A DNA stretch of 64,000 nucleotides from Euglena gracilis (lineage: Eukaryota > Euglenida > Euglenophyceae > Euglenales): NCBI GenBank assembly GCA_039621445.1, contig CP154956.1:87302482-87366481 (forward strand), in the 5' to 3' direction. Made by a program: the position numbers and the translations under genes. The notes under the pieces were generated by a model. It was given only the letters and a program-made list of their open reading frames with translations. It had not been told where the DNA came from and did not search any database. The first letter of the stretch is position 1. The number at the start of each line of letters is the position of its first letter. Shown here in pieces: positions 55,005 through 64,000 of the stretch.

Positions 55005-55440
55005 TGTTGGTGCGCGCCTTAGCACGCACAAACAAATTTTGTTTGTGTGCACTAAGGCTCGCTCAAACACATTATTTTGAAGTGATTAATTAAATGTTTA
55101 TTTGCGCATTTGCGCAAATGCGCGGACCAACATAATTTTGTTTATTGGCGCAAATGCGCGCACCAACACGCCAATCACGTTCAAAAGCCTCGTAGATCCA
55201 TGGTAATCATCAGTGTGCTTTAACATGGACATGCTGTTTGTTGCCTCCCATTGCACAAACCATCCACATACCAGTTTCCCCAAGATGTTGGTGCGCGCGA
55301 ATGCGCCCATAAACAAATTATGTTTGTGGGCGCATTTGCGCCAACAAACATGTATTTTTATTTTCAATGTTTTGCATTTTGTGCGCACAAATGCGCAAAT
55401 AAACAAATTGTGTTTATTTGCGCAAATGCGAGCATAAACA
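55005..55440 (+). repeat. Second cluster of GCGCAAATGCGC-type palindromes
   Basis: GTTTATTTGCGCAAATGCG, GGGCGCATTTGCGCCAAC and GCGCAAATGCGCGCACC in alternating orientation, separated by unique spacers. Confidence 0.85.
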
Positions 55441-56462
55441 CACATCAGTTGCGTGATGGCTGGCTGACGTAGTCTGTAGTATGCGGTCTAATAAGGCTCC
55501 GTGTGTTCTTACGGGCGGCTGTAGTATCCAAGTCAGTTCAGTGAGCACGTCAGCACCAGTGCCAATAGTCGTAACAGTGGGTGTGTGTGCTTCCAACCTG
55601 TTTGATGTACGAGAGCACCAATCTCACCCTCGGCCCTATTCACGTCGCTCGGCCAGCAGCATTTGCACCAAACCACCGGGAGTTAACCCCCTTCCATGCA
55701 GGGTTGCAACATTTCATAAACTGTTCTCCGTGTGTCAGGGTACAGGGTCCCAGAAATTTCGTAAAAATTGTTGATTTGCGCAAATGCGCCCATTTTAAAG
55801 AAAAAACCTTTAAGTGCAAATCCGGCTGTCTAAGTTCTTCCAGCCGGTTGGCTGTTCCGTGGTCTTTAAGGTAACACCAACCAGGTATTTTTAAAACGTT
55901 GGACCTCGGGGGGGAGAGCGTCGGTGAGTCCCCCGGACCCCCCCTTTGGGTTTAGGCCATTTGGTGCTTTTTTTATGCGGTGTGAAGCACAAAAGATGGT
56001 TTTGTTGTTTTTTTCTTCTTCAAAAAAAGGACCACCAAAAAATTGACTCCCGGAACCCCCCCCCCCGCGCCACGGGGGGCAGCACCCCCCTGGGTGCTGG
56101 GGGCGAGGGGCACCCCTCCAGTCCCCCAGTGGAGATGGTTGCACCCTTCCCACGTCACAGCTGGGCAAATTACAGTGTTTCTTTGAACCACTGGGTTTCA
56201 TAATCAGTCTGATCGGGCGGCTGCGCCAGATTCCGCAAGGAGTTTTGGATGGTCAGCGCAGCAGGAGAGACCCTACAGAGACATGTCTACACTGCAGCTG
56301 CCGGAACTCCGATGATATGCCGGAACTCCAATGATAGGACTGGTAGGGGGTGACCCAGGAATGCAAACACGGTGTTTTTTCTAGTGCGCTTTTTTTTGCT
56401 TTTTTGCGTGTTTTTTTGCGTCGTGTTATGGTTATGTCAAGGGTATATGTCCTCCTGCGGGT
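55441..56462. other. Unclassified DNA
   Basis: A single GCGCAAATGCGCCC at 55779. Diverged copy of the 50028 repeat at 56180-56270. No gene recognised. Confidence 0.4.
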
Positions 56463-56968
56463 TGCGAGAAGCCCTGCGTGCCAGCATGCCGCTCCGCACC
56501 AGCCTGGAGGTCCACCATAGATTCACTTAACACCTGGGTGACCCAACTCCCGGGGAGGGTGTTTCGAGAGTGGGTGGGCTGTGTCTGCTGGACCCCCCTG
56601 GGGAGTTGGCCATGGGTCAGCTTTTTGGCCCATGGGCCAGGTGGGAAAATTTTTTCAGGTTTTTCGTCCATTTGGGTGGGTGGGTTGACCCCCGGACCAG
56701 GTGGGTGGGTTGACCAAGGGGGGGGGGGTCGGGGGTGGGTCGGTGGGTGGGTTTTTGAAGAAAGTGGGTGGGTTGGTTTGACCCGGGGAAAAGTGCCCCC
56801 TAGGGGGTCATTAAAGTGAATCCACGTCCGCTACGTTGGCGCGCCTGGCATGCCGGCGGCCGGCTACCCGCCGCCGTGGCCCCGTCACCTCGCGCCGGCC
56901 CGGCGTGGCGATGGTTTCGGGCCTGGCACAATGGTGCAACTAAAACGGGCTTATGGAATTCCGTGCAG
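56463..56968 (+). CDS. Exon pair of an unrecognised gene, split by an F5 element
   Basis: 56463-56515 reads REALRASMPLRTSLEVH; 56826 onward reads VRYVGAPGMPAAGYPPPW, then PRHLAPARRGDGFGPGT. Both parts share the high GC3 of the PARG exons, and removing 56516-56825 joins them in frame. The left exon is preceded by a CTG at -8 (CTGCGGGT). The right end is uncertain (56968 by a GTGGTG donor). I do not recognise the family; an RNA methyltransferase-like LREAL...P motif is only suggestive. Confidence 0.5.
56516..56825 (+). mobile_element. F5 element acting as an intron
   Basis: TAGATTCACTTAACACC on the left and ATTAAAGTGAATCCA on the right pair over GATTCACTT. Direct repeat TCCAC at both borders (56511-56515, 56821-56825). 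The interior matches the F5 copies at 2109 and 28370. Excision by one copy of the repeat joins LEVH to VRYV. Confidence 0.75.
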
Positions 56969-58711
56969 GTGGTGGTTTGTGAAAACTTGTCCCGGGAGGG
57001 GCAACTGTCCCCGCAAAGGGTTTCTCGACGCGAAGACGCGAAGCACCAAACGCAATTTTGACCTGGGAATCCTGCCATGGATGTGGAAATTGTGGAACTT
57101 GAATCCCATATGTCCAGGTGATCCCTTCATGAAGTATGACCAACCTCCCCCCCCCCCCAAGTTACGGGGCAGGGGCCCTCACAGTAAACAGCACCCAAGC
57201 GGGGGGGGGGGGGGCGAGAACAGGGCTCCAAAAATTAGTTGCCCCCAGTTGTTTGTGTCAGGAGGTTCTTGGTCCACATACGTTTAAACAACTCTGGTTT
57301 CCCAGGAGCATTTTGCATCCAGGAAGCTTGGGGTCAAAGGTGTTCTCGAAATCTCTTCCATGGAAGCTGTCATCCATTCGGATTCACTCCAAGTCCACAG
57401 AGAAACTCTTCATGTCTTGTTCAAGAAACAAAATTTTTTTTGCCCACACATGCAAAAGTAAGGTAATGCAGCAGGAACAAAAGGTGGTTCCAACAATTTG
57501 GATTGGAGTGTTGGGCGGGTCATTTCAAGATGCATTGGTTGATGTTTCTCTCATCTGTTCAATTTTTATGATCCCAATCTGTTGTTTTCATGATTCTCTT
57601 TGGGCACCACCGCCGCTTCTGTGCTTTCAATCAGCCCCGAGACAACCCCAAGGATTCTGTCAACCGGACAGTGCTTCGTTTGCAAATGATCGGAAGGCTC
57701 TTTTTTTTGTTTGTATTTTGGTTTGCTTTCTTCATGTGTATGCACAAAATAACTATCAAATTGTCTTCCCAGATGGAGATGTGATTGCAACCTTGATTTG
57801 CAGATTGAATAACCCTAGATATCAGCTGACTTGTGCACACAGGAAGTGCACACCCAGTTGTCTGCAAATAATAATAAAAACTGCATGTGTGTTTCAAATA
57901 CAGTCCGGACAAAATGACAGGAAACAAAATGATGGGAAGCCACCCAATTTTTTCCATCATTTCTGTACCATCATTATTGTCCGTGTGCGCCCTTTTGGAG
58001 GAGCCACGTTTGCAGGTAGCCAAGTTTCACACACGAAAGGATGACATATGGTCAGTTTTGGGGTCTTTTTTTATAAGAACCACAGAGAAGACGCCCAGAA
58101 GACCATTCTGTCCATTTTTTTTGCATTTTGAGTTGTCTTTTTTCCGAAAAAAAAATTCATCATAAGTGGGGGAAATTATCACCTTTTTCCGCGAAATGTT
58201 CAATTCCCCATCATTAATTTTTGCAACATCGAAATCTTCCCATTATTTATTTTCCATCTTTTTTCCCCGTCATTTTTGTTTCCCATAATTTTTGTTTGGA
58301 CTGCATTCAAACCCAGCCCAAACCTGTATGGTTACAAATGTCAAAAAAGTAATTCTCTTTAAATTTTCAGGAAAATTTTATTTGTGGTAAGTCCCTGCAT
58401 TTCATTAGTAGTTTAGCATTTTAGTAGTCCAGGAATGCCATTGGTTTTGTTGCCACTGCCAATGCTCTAATGATTTTCCCTGCTTCATTTTATGAGAAAT
58501 TATTTCAATCAGTTTCATTTTTACAATGTGTCAACATATTTATATCACCAGAATCGCCTGCAAAAAATATTCAGATTCAAAAAACACAATCCCCAGCTCA
58601 ACTCACACATTGGCATACTCAAACCCCAAGTGAAGTTACATTTATTCGCCATTCTTGAGCAAAATCCCCGGGGGTGTCCAATCCTTTGCTAAGCTTGCAT
58701 TTCTGTTGTAG
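56969..58711. other. Presumed intron, low-GC
   Basis: A 302-codon open frame (57136-58044) lacks the GC3 bias of real exons and resembles no family. C10 and G11 runs near 57155 and 57205. Confidence 0.4.
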
Positions 58712-58910
58712 AAGTATTTGGAGTACTGCTGCTTTTCCCCTCACTCCCCAATCCTGCTCCCCACGTCGACATGGGTGCCTCCTCTCGGTCCCACCAACAC
58801 TGGCCGCCTGGGCGCCCCCGAGCAAGCTCCACACCCTATACCCCTTCCTCATCCCGTTGGTGGCCGCCGGGCTCTTCTTCCTCGCCCTGCTCGGCTCACC
58901 AGTGCCCTGA
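58712..58910 (+). CDS. Exon encoding a hydrophobic helix, gene unrecognised
   Basis: After TTCTGTTGTAG. The GC3-rich frame reads ...LSVPPTLAAWAPPSKLHTL and YPFLIPLVAAGLFFLALLGS, one membrane helix, with stop at 58908-58910. A CACCAG at 58897-58902 could start a nonconventional intron before that stop. Likely the same gene as 56463, but not proven. Confidence 0.45.
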
Positions 58911-59334
58911 CGTCCACTGTGGATAAAGCCTCATCATCTCTCAGCCCCGGTACGCAATTTTTTTGTGCTTTTTTGTTGTACCTGTCCTCCCCCCCTTCGT
59001 GTCCAATTGACACCCTCGTTTGACAAGTACCCCCCTGTTCAGACCCTCGTTTTGTCACCCACCTGTTCATTAAGCACATGGAGGTTCAGGTCTGGTGTGG
59101 CCAAATGCTTGAACAATAAAGCACCCACCCGTGTTTGACAGAGTGTCGAGGTTGGAAAACGGCCTGGCTGGAATCCAAAACGTGGCAAAGGAGTGCAAAG
59201 CCAACTGGTTTGGTATTTCTGGGGGGGAGGTTTGAGAAAACAGCCCCCAAACAGCAATAGCACAATTTTCCGACCATTTTTGGTTCTAATTGACCGGCAA
59301 AGAAGAATGGGTTGGCGTTGGGGAAGACAGAGCA

Positions 59335-59421
59335 TTTGGTGGCGGCGGTGCCTGATCCCCGGCTTCTCTAGCCCAGTCTTCACCATCCTCAGCGTGGGGG
59401 ACAGGGGCGTATGCCTAAGGG
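59335..59421 (+). CDS. Possible exon, gene unrecognised
   Basis: One frame has exon-like GC3: WWRRCLIPGFSSPVFTILSV then GDRGVC. A CTGATCCC at 59351-59358 could be a nonconventional 3' end. Adjacent to the T5 insertion. Weak call. Confidence 0.3.
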
Positions 59422-59709
59422 TTGGAAGGGGACAGACCCCAGACCCTATTATCAAGCACCTATTGTAAAAATGGCCGAAAATGGCCGAAAATGGCCGAAA
59501 ATGGCCGAAAATGAAAATTTGGGCTCTATAGGTGGGGGTCCCGAAAATGGCCGAAAATGGCCGAAAATGGCCGAAAATGGCCGAAAATGAGAAAAAATTT
59601 GTTGCAATTTTTTTTCGATTTTTTTTGCCTAACAGTTTCTTTTTCCCTGAGGGGCAATTTTCAGTGCGACTGATTGTTGTCTCTGTGCAGCCTCTCTTCT
59701 TTTGTTATT

Positions 59710-59934
59710 ATGCCTGGCCCTGCAACACATGCTGCTCAAAGAACCACCTCCGAAACGGTTATTTGGGCCAAAGCTGATATTTTGATGGCATTTCAGAAAA
59801 ATATTGGTGACAAGGGCGATGCTGGCAATTTTTTTTGTACATATTTTGAGGAATTAAACCCATTTTTGGAACAATTTCTCCACAAATTTCCAATATTACT
59901 GCCATGTTGGCCATTTTGGATCAATTTTTGCTAA
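59710..59934 (+). CDS. ORF inside T5, function unknown
   Basis: Starts MPGPATHAAQRTTSETVIWA, then KADILMAFQKNIGDKGDAGN and an aromatic-rich rest. The 'W.K.D...F......GD.G..F' pattern vaguely recalls a SANT/Myb-like domain of transposon proteins. A partial duplicate of its 5' part (85 bp) lies at 60883-60970. Low GC3, unlike host exons. Confidence 0.35.
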   Translation: MPGPATHAAQRTTSETVIWAKADILMAFQKNIGDKGDAGNFFCTYFEELNPFLEQFLHKFPILLPCWPFWINFC

Positions 59935-60189
59935 TTTTGGGGATGTTTTGCACTGATTTGGCAAATATTGGGCTAAATTGGGTCAATATGAGCACATTTT
60001 ATGGCATTTTGCGCCATTTTGGTGATTTTGGGTTATTTTTCACAATTTTGTTGGCGTTTTTGGGCAAGTTTAGGGATTTGAAGCAATTTTAGGTCATTTT
60101 GATTGCTTTTTGGGGCCTTTTGCGGTCAATTTTAGGTTTTTTGTGGTCATTTTTGGGGGGTTTCTGTGGTCATTTTGCTAGGTTGGGAG

Positions 60190-60805
60190 CCAGTGGATGC
60201 AGTGGTTACAGATACTGGACAAGATGCAATGGATGCAGATGCTGAACAAGATGCAGACTGAACAAGATGCCGACACTGGACAAGGTGCAGATGCTGTACG
60301 AGATGCAGATGCTGGACAAGATGCAGATGTCGAACAAGATGCAGACACTGGACAAGATGCAGACACTGGACAAGATGCAGATGCTGTATGAGATGCAGAT
60401 GCTGGACAAGATGCAGATGCTGAACAAGATGCAGCCACTGGACAAGATGTAGACACTGGACAAGGTGCAGATGCTGGACAAGATGCAAATGCTGGACAAG
60501 ATGCAGATATTGGACAAGATACAGACGTTGCTCAAGATGCAGACACTGGACAAGATGCAGATGCTGGAGAAGATGCAGGTGCTGTACAATATGCAGATGC
60601 TGGGCTGGACAAGATGCAGATGCTGGAGAAGATGCAGTGGATACAGATACTGGACAAGATTAAGATCTTGACAGATGCAGGTATTGGAAAAGATGCACAC
60701 ACCAGACAAGATGCAGTGATTGCTGATGCAACGGATGTAGATATTGGACAAGATGTAGATGCTGGGCGAGATGCGATGTTGAACAAGATGCAGACATTGG
60801 GTGAG
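60190..60805 (+). repeat. 18-bp tandem repeat inside T5
   Basis: About 34 units of GGACAAGATGCAGATGCT. The period is a multiple of three, so a GQDADA-type hexapeptide repeat could be read, but stops interrupt after about 65 codons. Confidence 0.9.
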
Positions 60806-61016
60806 CACATTTGATGTCAATATTTTAATATTATGGACCAATCACATGTTTGTTTGTTTTGTTTGCTTTTCTTTGCTTGCGCATGCTGCTCAAAGAACCA
60901 CCTCCAAATGGGTTATTTGGGCCAAAGCCGATGGTCTTTGATGACATTTCAGAAAATTGTGGTGACAAGGTGCAACTAGGCAAACTACGTGAAGCGTTTT
61001 TTTCTCTGTTAAAGGT

Positions 61017-61202
61017 GTGATTCCTGCATTAGGTTTATTGCACACAAGTGGATGGGATATACCAGTGCCACCATCAAACAATGTTGCTTGGGGGTATCAA
61101 GTTGGAATAGGTGAGGGGAAGTTGTTTGTGAAACGCATCCACGCCAAGAGGCTTGAAGAGAAAAGCACCAGTTTTGGTGTTGCCGTCCACCATTGTGGTT
61201 AA
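61017..61202 (+). CDS. Possible 3' exon inside T5
   Basis: Reads VIPALGLLHTSGWDIPVPPS then NNVAWGYQVGIGEGKLFVKR and ends HHCG stop. Composition is protein-like rather than repetitive. May be the C-terminal exon of the protein starting at 59710. No family recognised. Confidence 0.35.
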   Translation: MIPALGLLHTSGWDIPVPPSNNVAWGYQVGIGEGKLFVKRIHAKRLEEKSTSFGVAVHHCG

Positions 61203-61518
61203 TATGTCATGTGCCAACCACTCTCATGAAGCGTCCCAAAAACTATTGCAACAAAAAACTCTTTGACCTCTTGAATCCCTGAACACTCAATCCAAACGGA
61301 CCTCCTTGGATGCGTTAGCTTATCACGACTGCTTTCATGTTGACTGAATGATCAAAATGTTTTGTTGGTATGGAAGAATTTTTAAGGCAGCTTTACCCCC
61401 CACCTATAGGAAAAAATGGCCGAAAATGGCCGAAAATGGCCGAAAATGGCTGAAAATGGCCGAAAATGGCCGAAAATGGCGAAAATCTGGGGGTCAACTA
61501 TAGGTGCTTGCCTATTAT

Positions 61519-62289
61519 GTGGCTTTGGCTTTGGCTGCTTCGTGAGTTGGAGTGATGCAACCACCCCCCCCTAATAGTGCCGCGGGGCCAATAGAGCTGC
61601 GGGTCCAAATAGTGCTGCACCCCCCGCCGGATGAAGCGAGCGTCCAATAGTGCTGCACCCCCCAAATCACAGCAATATGAAATGTGTAGAAGCTGGTGCA
61701 GCCTATTGCAGGCACCTTTTTTAATCCGCAGAGAGGGGAAAGGGGGCAAATTCCGACCCGAACAACTCACAGAAGTCGTCCGAAGATGTACCACACGACC
61801 TCACTAGTCTCAGAGAAGGACATTGACAGACCAAAAGGGTGCCTGTAGTGATAGGCCGGGACTAAGAGGCACCCAGTCCAATAGTGCTGCGGGTCCAAAT
61901 AGTGCTGCACCCCCGCCGCCGGAGGCGGCCGTCCAATAGAGCTGCGGGTGCAATATTATTTGCGCGGTTCACCCCCTATTTTTTTTTGATCCTTTCAGCT
62001 TCTCGTTTCTTACATTGTCGTAATTATCCACGTCGAGTTTCCCCAAAATACTCATAAGAAGAAATGTAACACAATATATTGGCAAAATTAAATAGATATA
62101 AAATCAAAAAATTCAAAAAAAATATTTTAAATATATTTTTATTTTTAAATAGATATTATTATACAGATTTTTAAAATATATTTACATATATACATATATG
62201 TAAATATACATGTATATATGTATATATACACATATATTTGAATGTCGGCGAATTGGGAATTGGGGGAGGGTTGGGGTCCTATGCCACAG
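61519..62289. other. Unclassified DNA with AATAGTGCTGC repeats
   Basis: 61575-61660 and 61880-61950 hold several CCAATAGTGCTGCGGGTCC / CCCCGCCGGATGAAGC-type units. 62080-62240 is AT-rich with TATA/CATA tracts. Confidence 0.55.
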
Positions 62290-62424
62290 CACCTCCCTCA
62301 CCGCACGTCCCCAACGATGCGCCTCTGCGCGCCGGTGCTGCTGCAGGGGCTGAATACCCTGTTGCGCGAGGACGACGACACCGACGACGACGAGGCCCCC
62401 GACGCTCGGGAGAGCCGGCTCTGA
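62290..62424 (+). CDS. C-terminal exon with acidic tail, gene unrecognised
   Basis: After GCCACAG, in the high-GC3 frame: HLPHRTSPTMRLCAPVLLQG, LNTLLRE, then a DDDTDDDEAPDARESRL acidic tail and stop (62422-62424). Coding bias is as strong as in PARG exons. Which upstream exons belong to it is unknown. Confidence 0.55.
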   Translation, partial: HLPHRTSPTMRLCAPVLLQGLNTLLREDDDTDDDEAPDARESRL

Positions 62425-62526
62425 CCCCCTGCCGGCACCAGACCCTTGGCCTCCCACTGACCCTCCAATTTTTTTTGGGGGGGGGTTGTCTGCCCACTGC
62501 CCAAACCTGTACATTGCCACCGGCAG

Positions 62527-62906
62527 TCCATTTGGTGGACGAGGGCCGCCGGCCGGATGTCAGAAAGTGGTGGTTTTCCGTGTGCAATGCGTCGGGAACG
62601 GTGCAGGTGTATGTGGGTCTTACACCGGGGGGGGGGCTCCGTCCTGCTTGTGTGGTGAGTAGGTGTGGGGAGTGAATGGCTGTACCCGTGGCTTTTTTTG
62701 GTTTGGCATGCACACAGGCTGCCCACTGGACGGTCGCCGCAGCTTTGCCTCGCCCCTTCCCCACAAACCTCGAAGCGCGTTTCCTTGTCCACTCCGTTGT
62801 GTTCCTGCACATTATGGAGGTGTGCCTCGGAGGGGGGGGGCAAGCCAAGGCGCAGCTCCTTTGCCACGCGCTGCCGGAATATCGCCAATTCCCCCCAGAA
62901 AACTAG
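62527..62906 (+). CDS. Two exons of an unrecognised gene
   Basis: 62527-62606 after CACCGGCAG reads VHLVDEGRRPDVRKWWFSVC then NASGTVQ, with donor CAG|GTGTAT. 62718-62906 after GCACACAG reads AAHWTVAAALPRPFPTNLEA, then RFLVHSVVFLHIMEV, a Gly run from a G9 homopolymer, and QAKAQLLCHALPEY with stop at 62904. Phases match. Function unknown; a length error in the G run would change the tail. Confidence 0.5.
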
Positions 62907-62911
62907 CCTCT

Positions 62912-62979
62912 AACACACATACACACACACACACACGAGAATGTGCAAACACACAAGACACACGCACACACACATGCGT

Positions 62980-63010
<31 letters not shown>

Positions 63011-63136
63011 CAACCACACCCACCCACCCACCCACCCACCCACACGCGCGCAAAGACACACTCACTCACGCACGCACGCACGCATACACCCATCCACACA
63101 CATGCGCGCAACACACACCCGCACCCACACCCACCA

Positions 63137-63177
<41 letters not shown>

Positions 63178-63180
63178 CCC
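62912..63180 (+). repeat. CA / CGCA / CCCA microsatellite cluster
   Basis: ACACAC, (GCAC)n, (CCCA)n and a 40-bp CA tract. The long His/Thr frames are artefacts. Confidence 0.97.
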
Positions 63181-64000
63181 ACCACAACACAAAGCGACGC
63201 CCAATTCAACACACCCCAGAGCACAGCACAGCATGCGCATGCAGGGACACACATATATTTGTCCCTCGGTGTTGTCCAAAGAGTCAGGAGAAAAACACCT
63301 AACTCTTAAACCCTCTGGGGCCAACAACCAAAGGATGATTAATTTCCCCCTTGGTGAAGAAACGATCCAAAAAGGCCATACCTTTTAGTTGGTTGGCTTC
63401 GTGACTCCCCCAAACTGACTTTTTTGCTATTTTTATGTGATGTAAAAGCCATTTTGACAGGCTTTTTTCAAGAAACATATTCGGGCTTGTTTAACAGTTT
63501 AAGGAGTTGTATTTTAACCAAGAATTTTATTTCTCCCATCTACAACCCCCCCTTCGACCGACTAACCAAACGAGACCTTAGTAACCCAGGAATTTGAGAG
63601 TGGTGTGGTCGATGTCGATCACCCATGTTCTGTAATTGCAAACCGAAGGTTTTCCTTTTGGATTTCCATTGTGTCCTTTCCACCCTTTTGGGCACACCCC
63701 TGACGACCGCTTCGTTTCATTTCTGCTACCGGATGTTTGTGTCTCAAGCAGGATTCAAGTGAATGATTCGCAAGGATCATAAACCTCTTTTACCATATAA
63801 GTCACATTTGGTTATTTCTCTGCACAGTGTCCAGTTTCACGCCCGCTCTCCAGAAGTTGATGATGCAACTTTCATAATGGCGGATGAAATTTCTTTTCCT
63901 TTTCCTGTATGCTAAGGTGTTTACATGAATTTTTGTTCACAAAGTTGAGCCATCTCCATCTCCGGGTGTCCAATGAAAGGTGCACTATGATAGATCACGT
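63181..64000. other. Unclassified DNA to the window end
   Basis: No repeat recognised. A short frame after CTCTGCACAG at 63828 (VQFHARSPEVDDATFIMADE) ends at a GTATGC and might be an exon, but it lacks GC3 bias. Confidence 0.35.

Larger units (their letters stand above)
59453..61510 (+). mobile_element. Element T5, complete, 2058 bp, 8-bp target duplication
   Basis: Left end CAAGCACCTATTGT; right end AACTATAGGTGCTTG (11-bp inverted repeat). Flanked by CCTATTAT on both sides (59445-59452 and 61511-61518). AAAATGGCCG arrays at 59467-59510, 59534-59590 and 61411-61483, all in one orientation. TATAGGTGGGGG and its inverse CCCCCCACCTATA act as spacers next to the arrays. The 8-bp duplication would suit a hAT-type transposase, but none is recognised inside. 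Confidence 0.93.

Noticed and set aside
57136-58044. 302-codon open frame
   Set aside because: Low GC3, no family resemblance, and it starts in a poly-C region; likely a chance frame.
62663-63388. 241-codon frame rich in His/Thr
   Set aside because: Mostly the CA/CGCA microsatellites; only 62718-62906 in another frame is exon-like.

Overview
The window is nuclear DNA of a eukaryote, most probably a euglenid (Euglena or a relative). It is dominated by microsatellites, minisatellites, satellite arrays, long C/G homopolymers and dispersed repeats. Coding sequence appears only as short, GC-rich exons with G/C at most third codon positions. The organism call rests on the introns. Alongside GT-AG introns, several introns lack GT-AG, have inverted-complementary ends and carry CAG at +4 to +6 and CTG at -8 to -6, the signature I recall from the literature for euglenid nonconventional introns.

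Main gene: a plus-strand poly(ADP-ribose) glycohydrolase (PARG), about 24430-43111, in at least 14 exon blocks spread over 18.7 kb. Assembled exon by exon it reads in one frame for about 448 codons. It contains the recognisable PARG landmarks in order: LPCDD...W, LPFIQREA, LLACAFF, PEIN, NYFDR, LNEW, IED, DFANMYLGGG, QEEIRF, CIVAFDALDF, SGNWGCGAF, YFVFGDREL and VSVGNL, then a short tail. Its introns are a mix of GT-AG, nonconventional and intermediate types. One is a transposon-like element with about 20-bp inverted ends and a direct repeat that sits inside an ancestral exon.

Other genes: less complete coding traces occur at 56463-62424 (an unrecognised gene, one exon of which is split by another inverted-repeat element) and at 62527-62906 (unrecognised). 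A possible first exon lies at 19513-19572 and a minus-strand coding-like stretch at 36998-37270.

Mobile and repeat layout: 1-24 kb is repeat-rich, with three arrays of a palindromic 19-bp satellite (6.35-7.39, 7.86-8.65 and 12.1-12.6 kb), ~160-bp tandem units, a duplicated ~0.7-kb block, and several MITE-like families. 43.6-62 kb holds a separate class of larger elements (ends CAAGCACCTAT or close to it) with subterminal 10-bp tandem arrays whose unit differs between copies. The clearest, 59453-61510, has a perfect 8-bp target duplication.

The main biological message is that the same inverted-repeat elements occur here as introns inside coding exons and as insertions in satellite and intergenic DNA. 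This is what intron gain by transposon insertion would look like.
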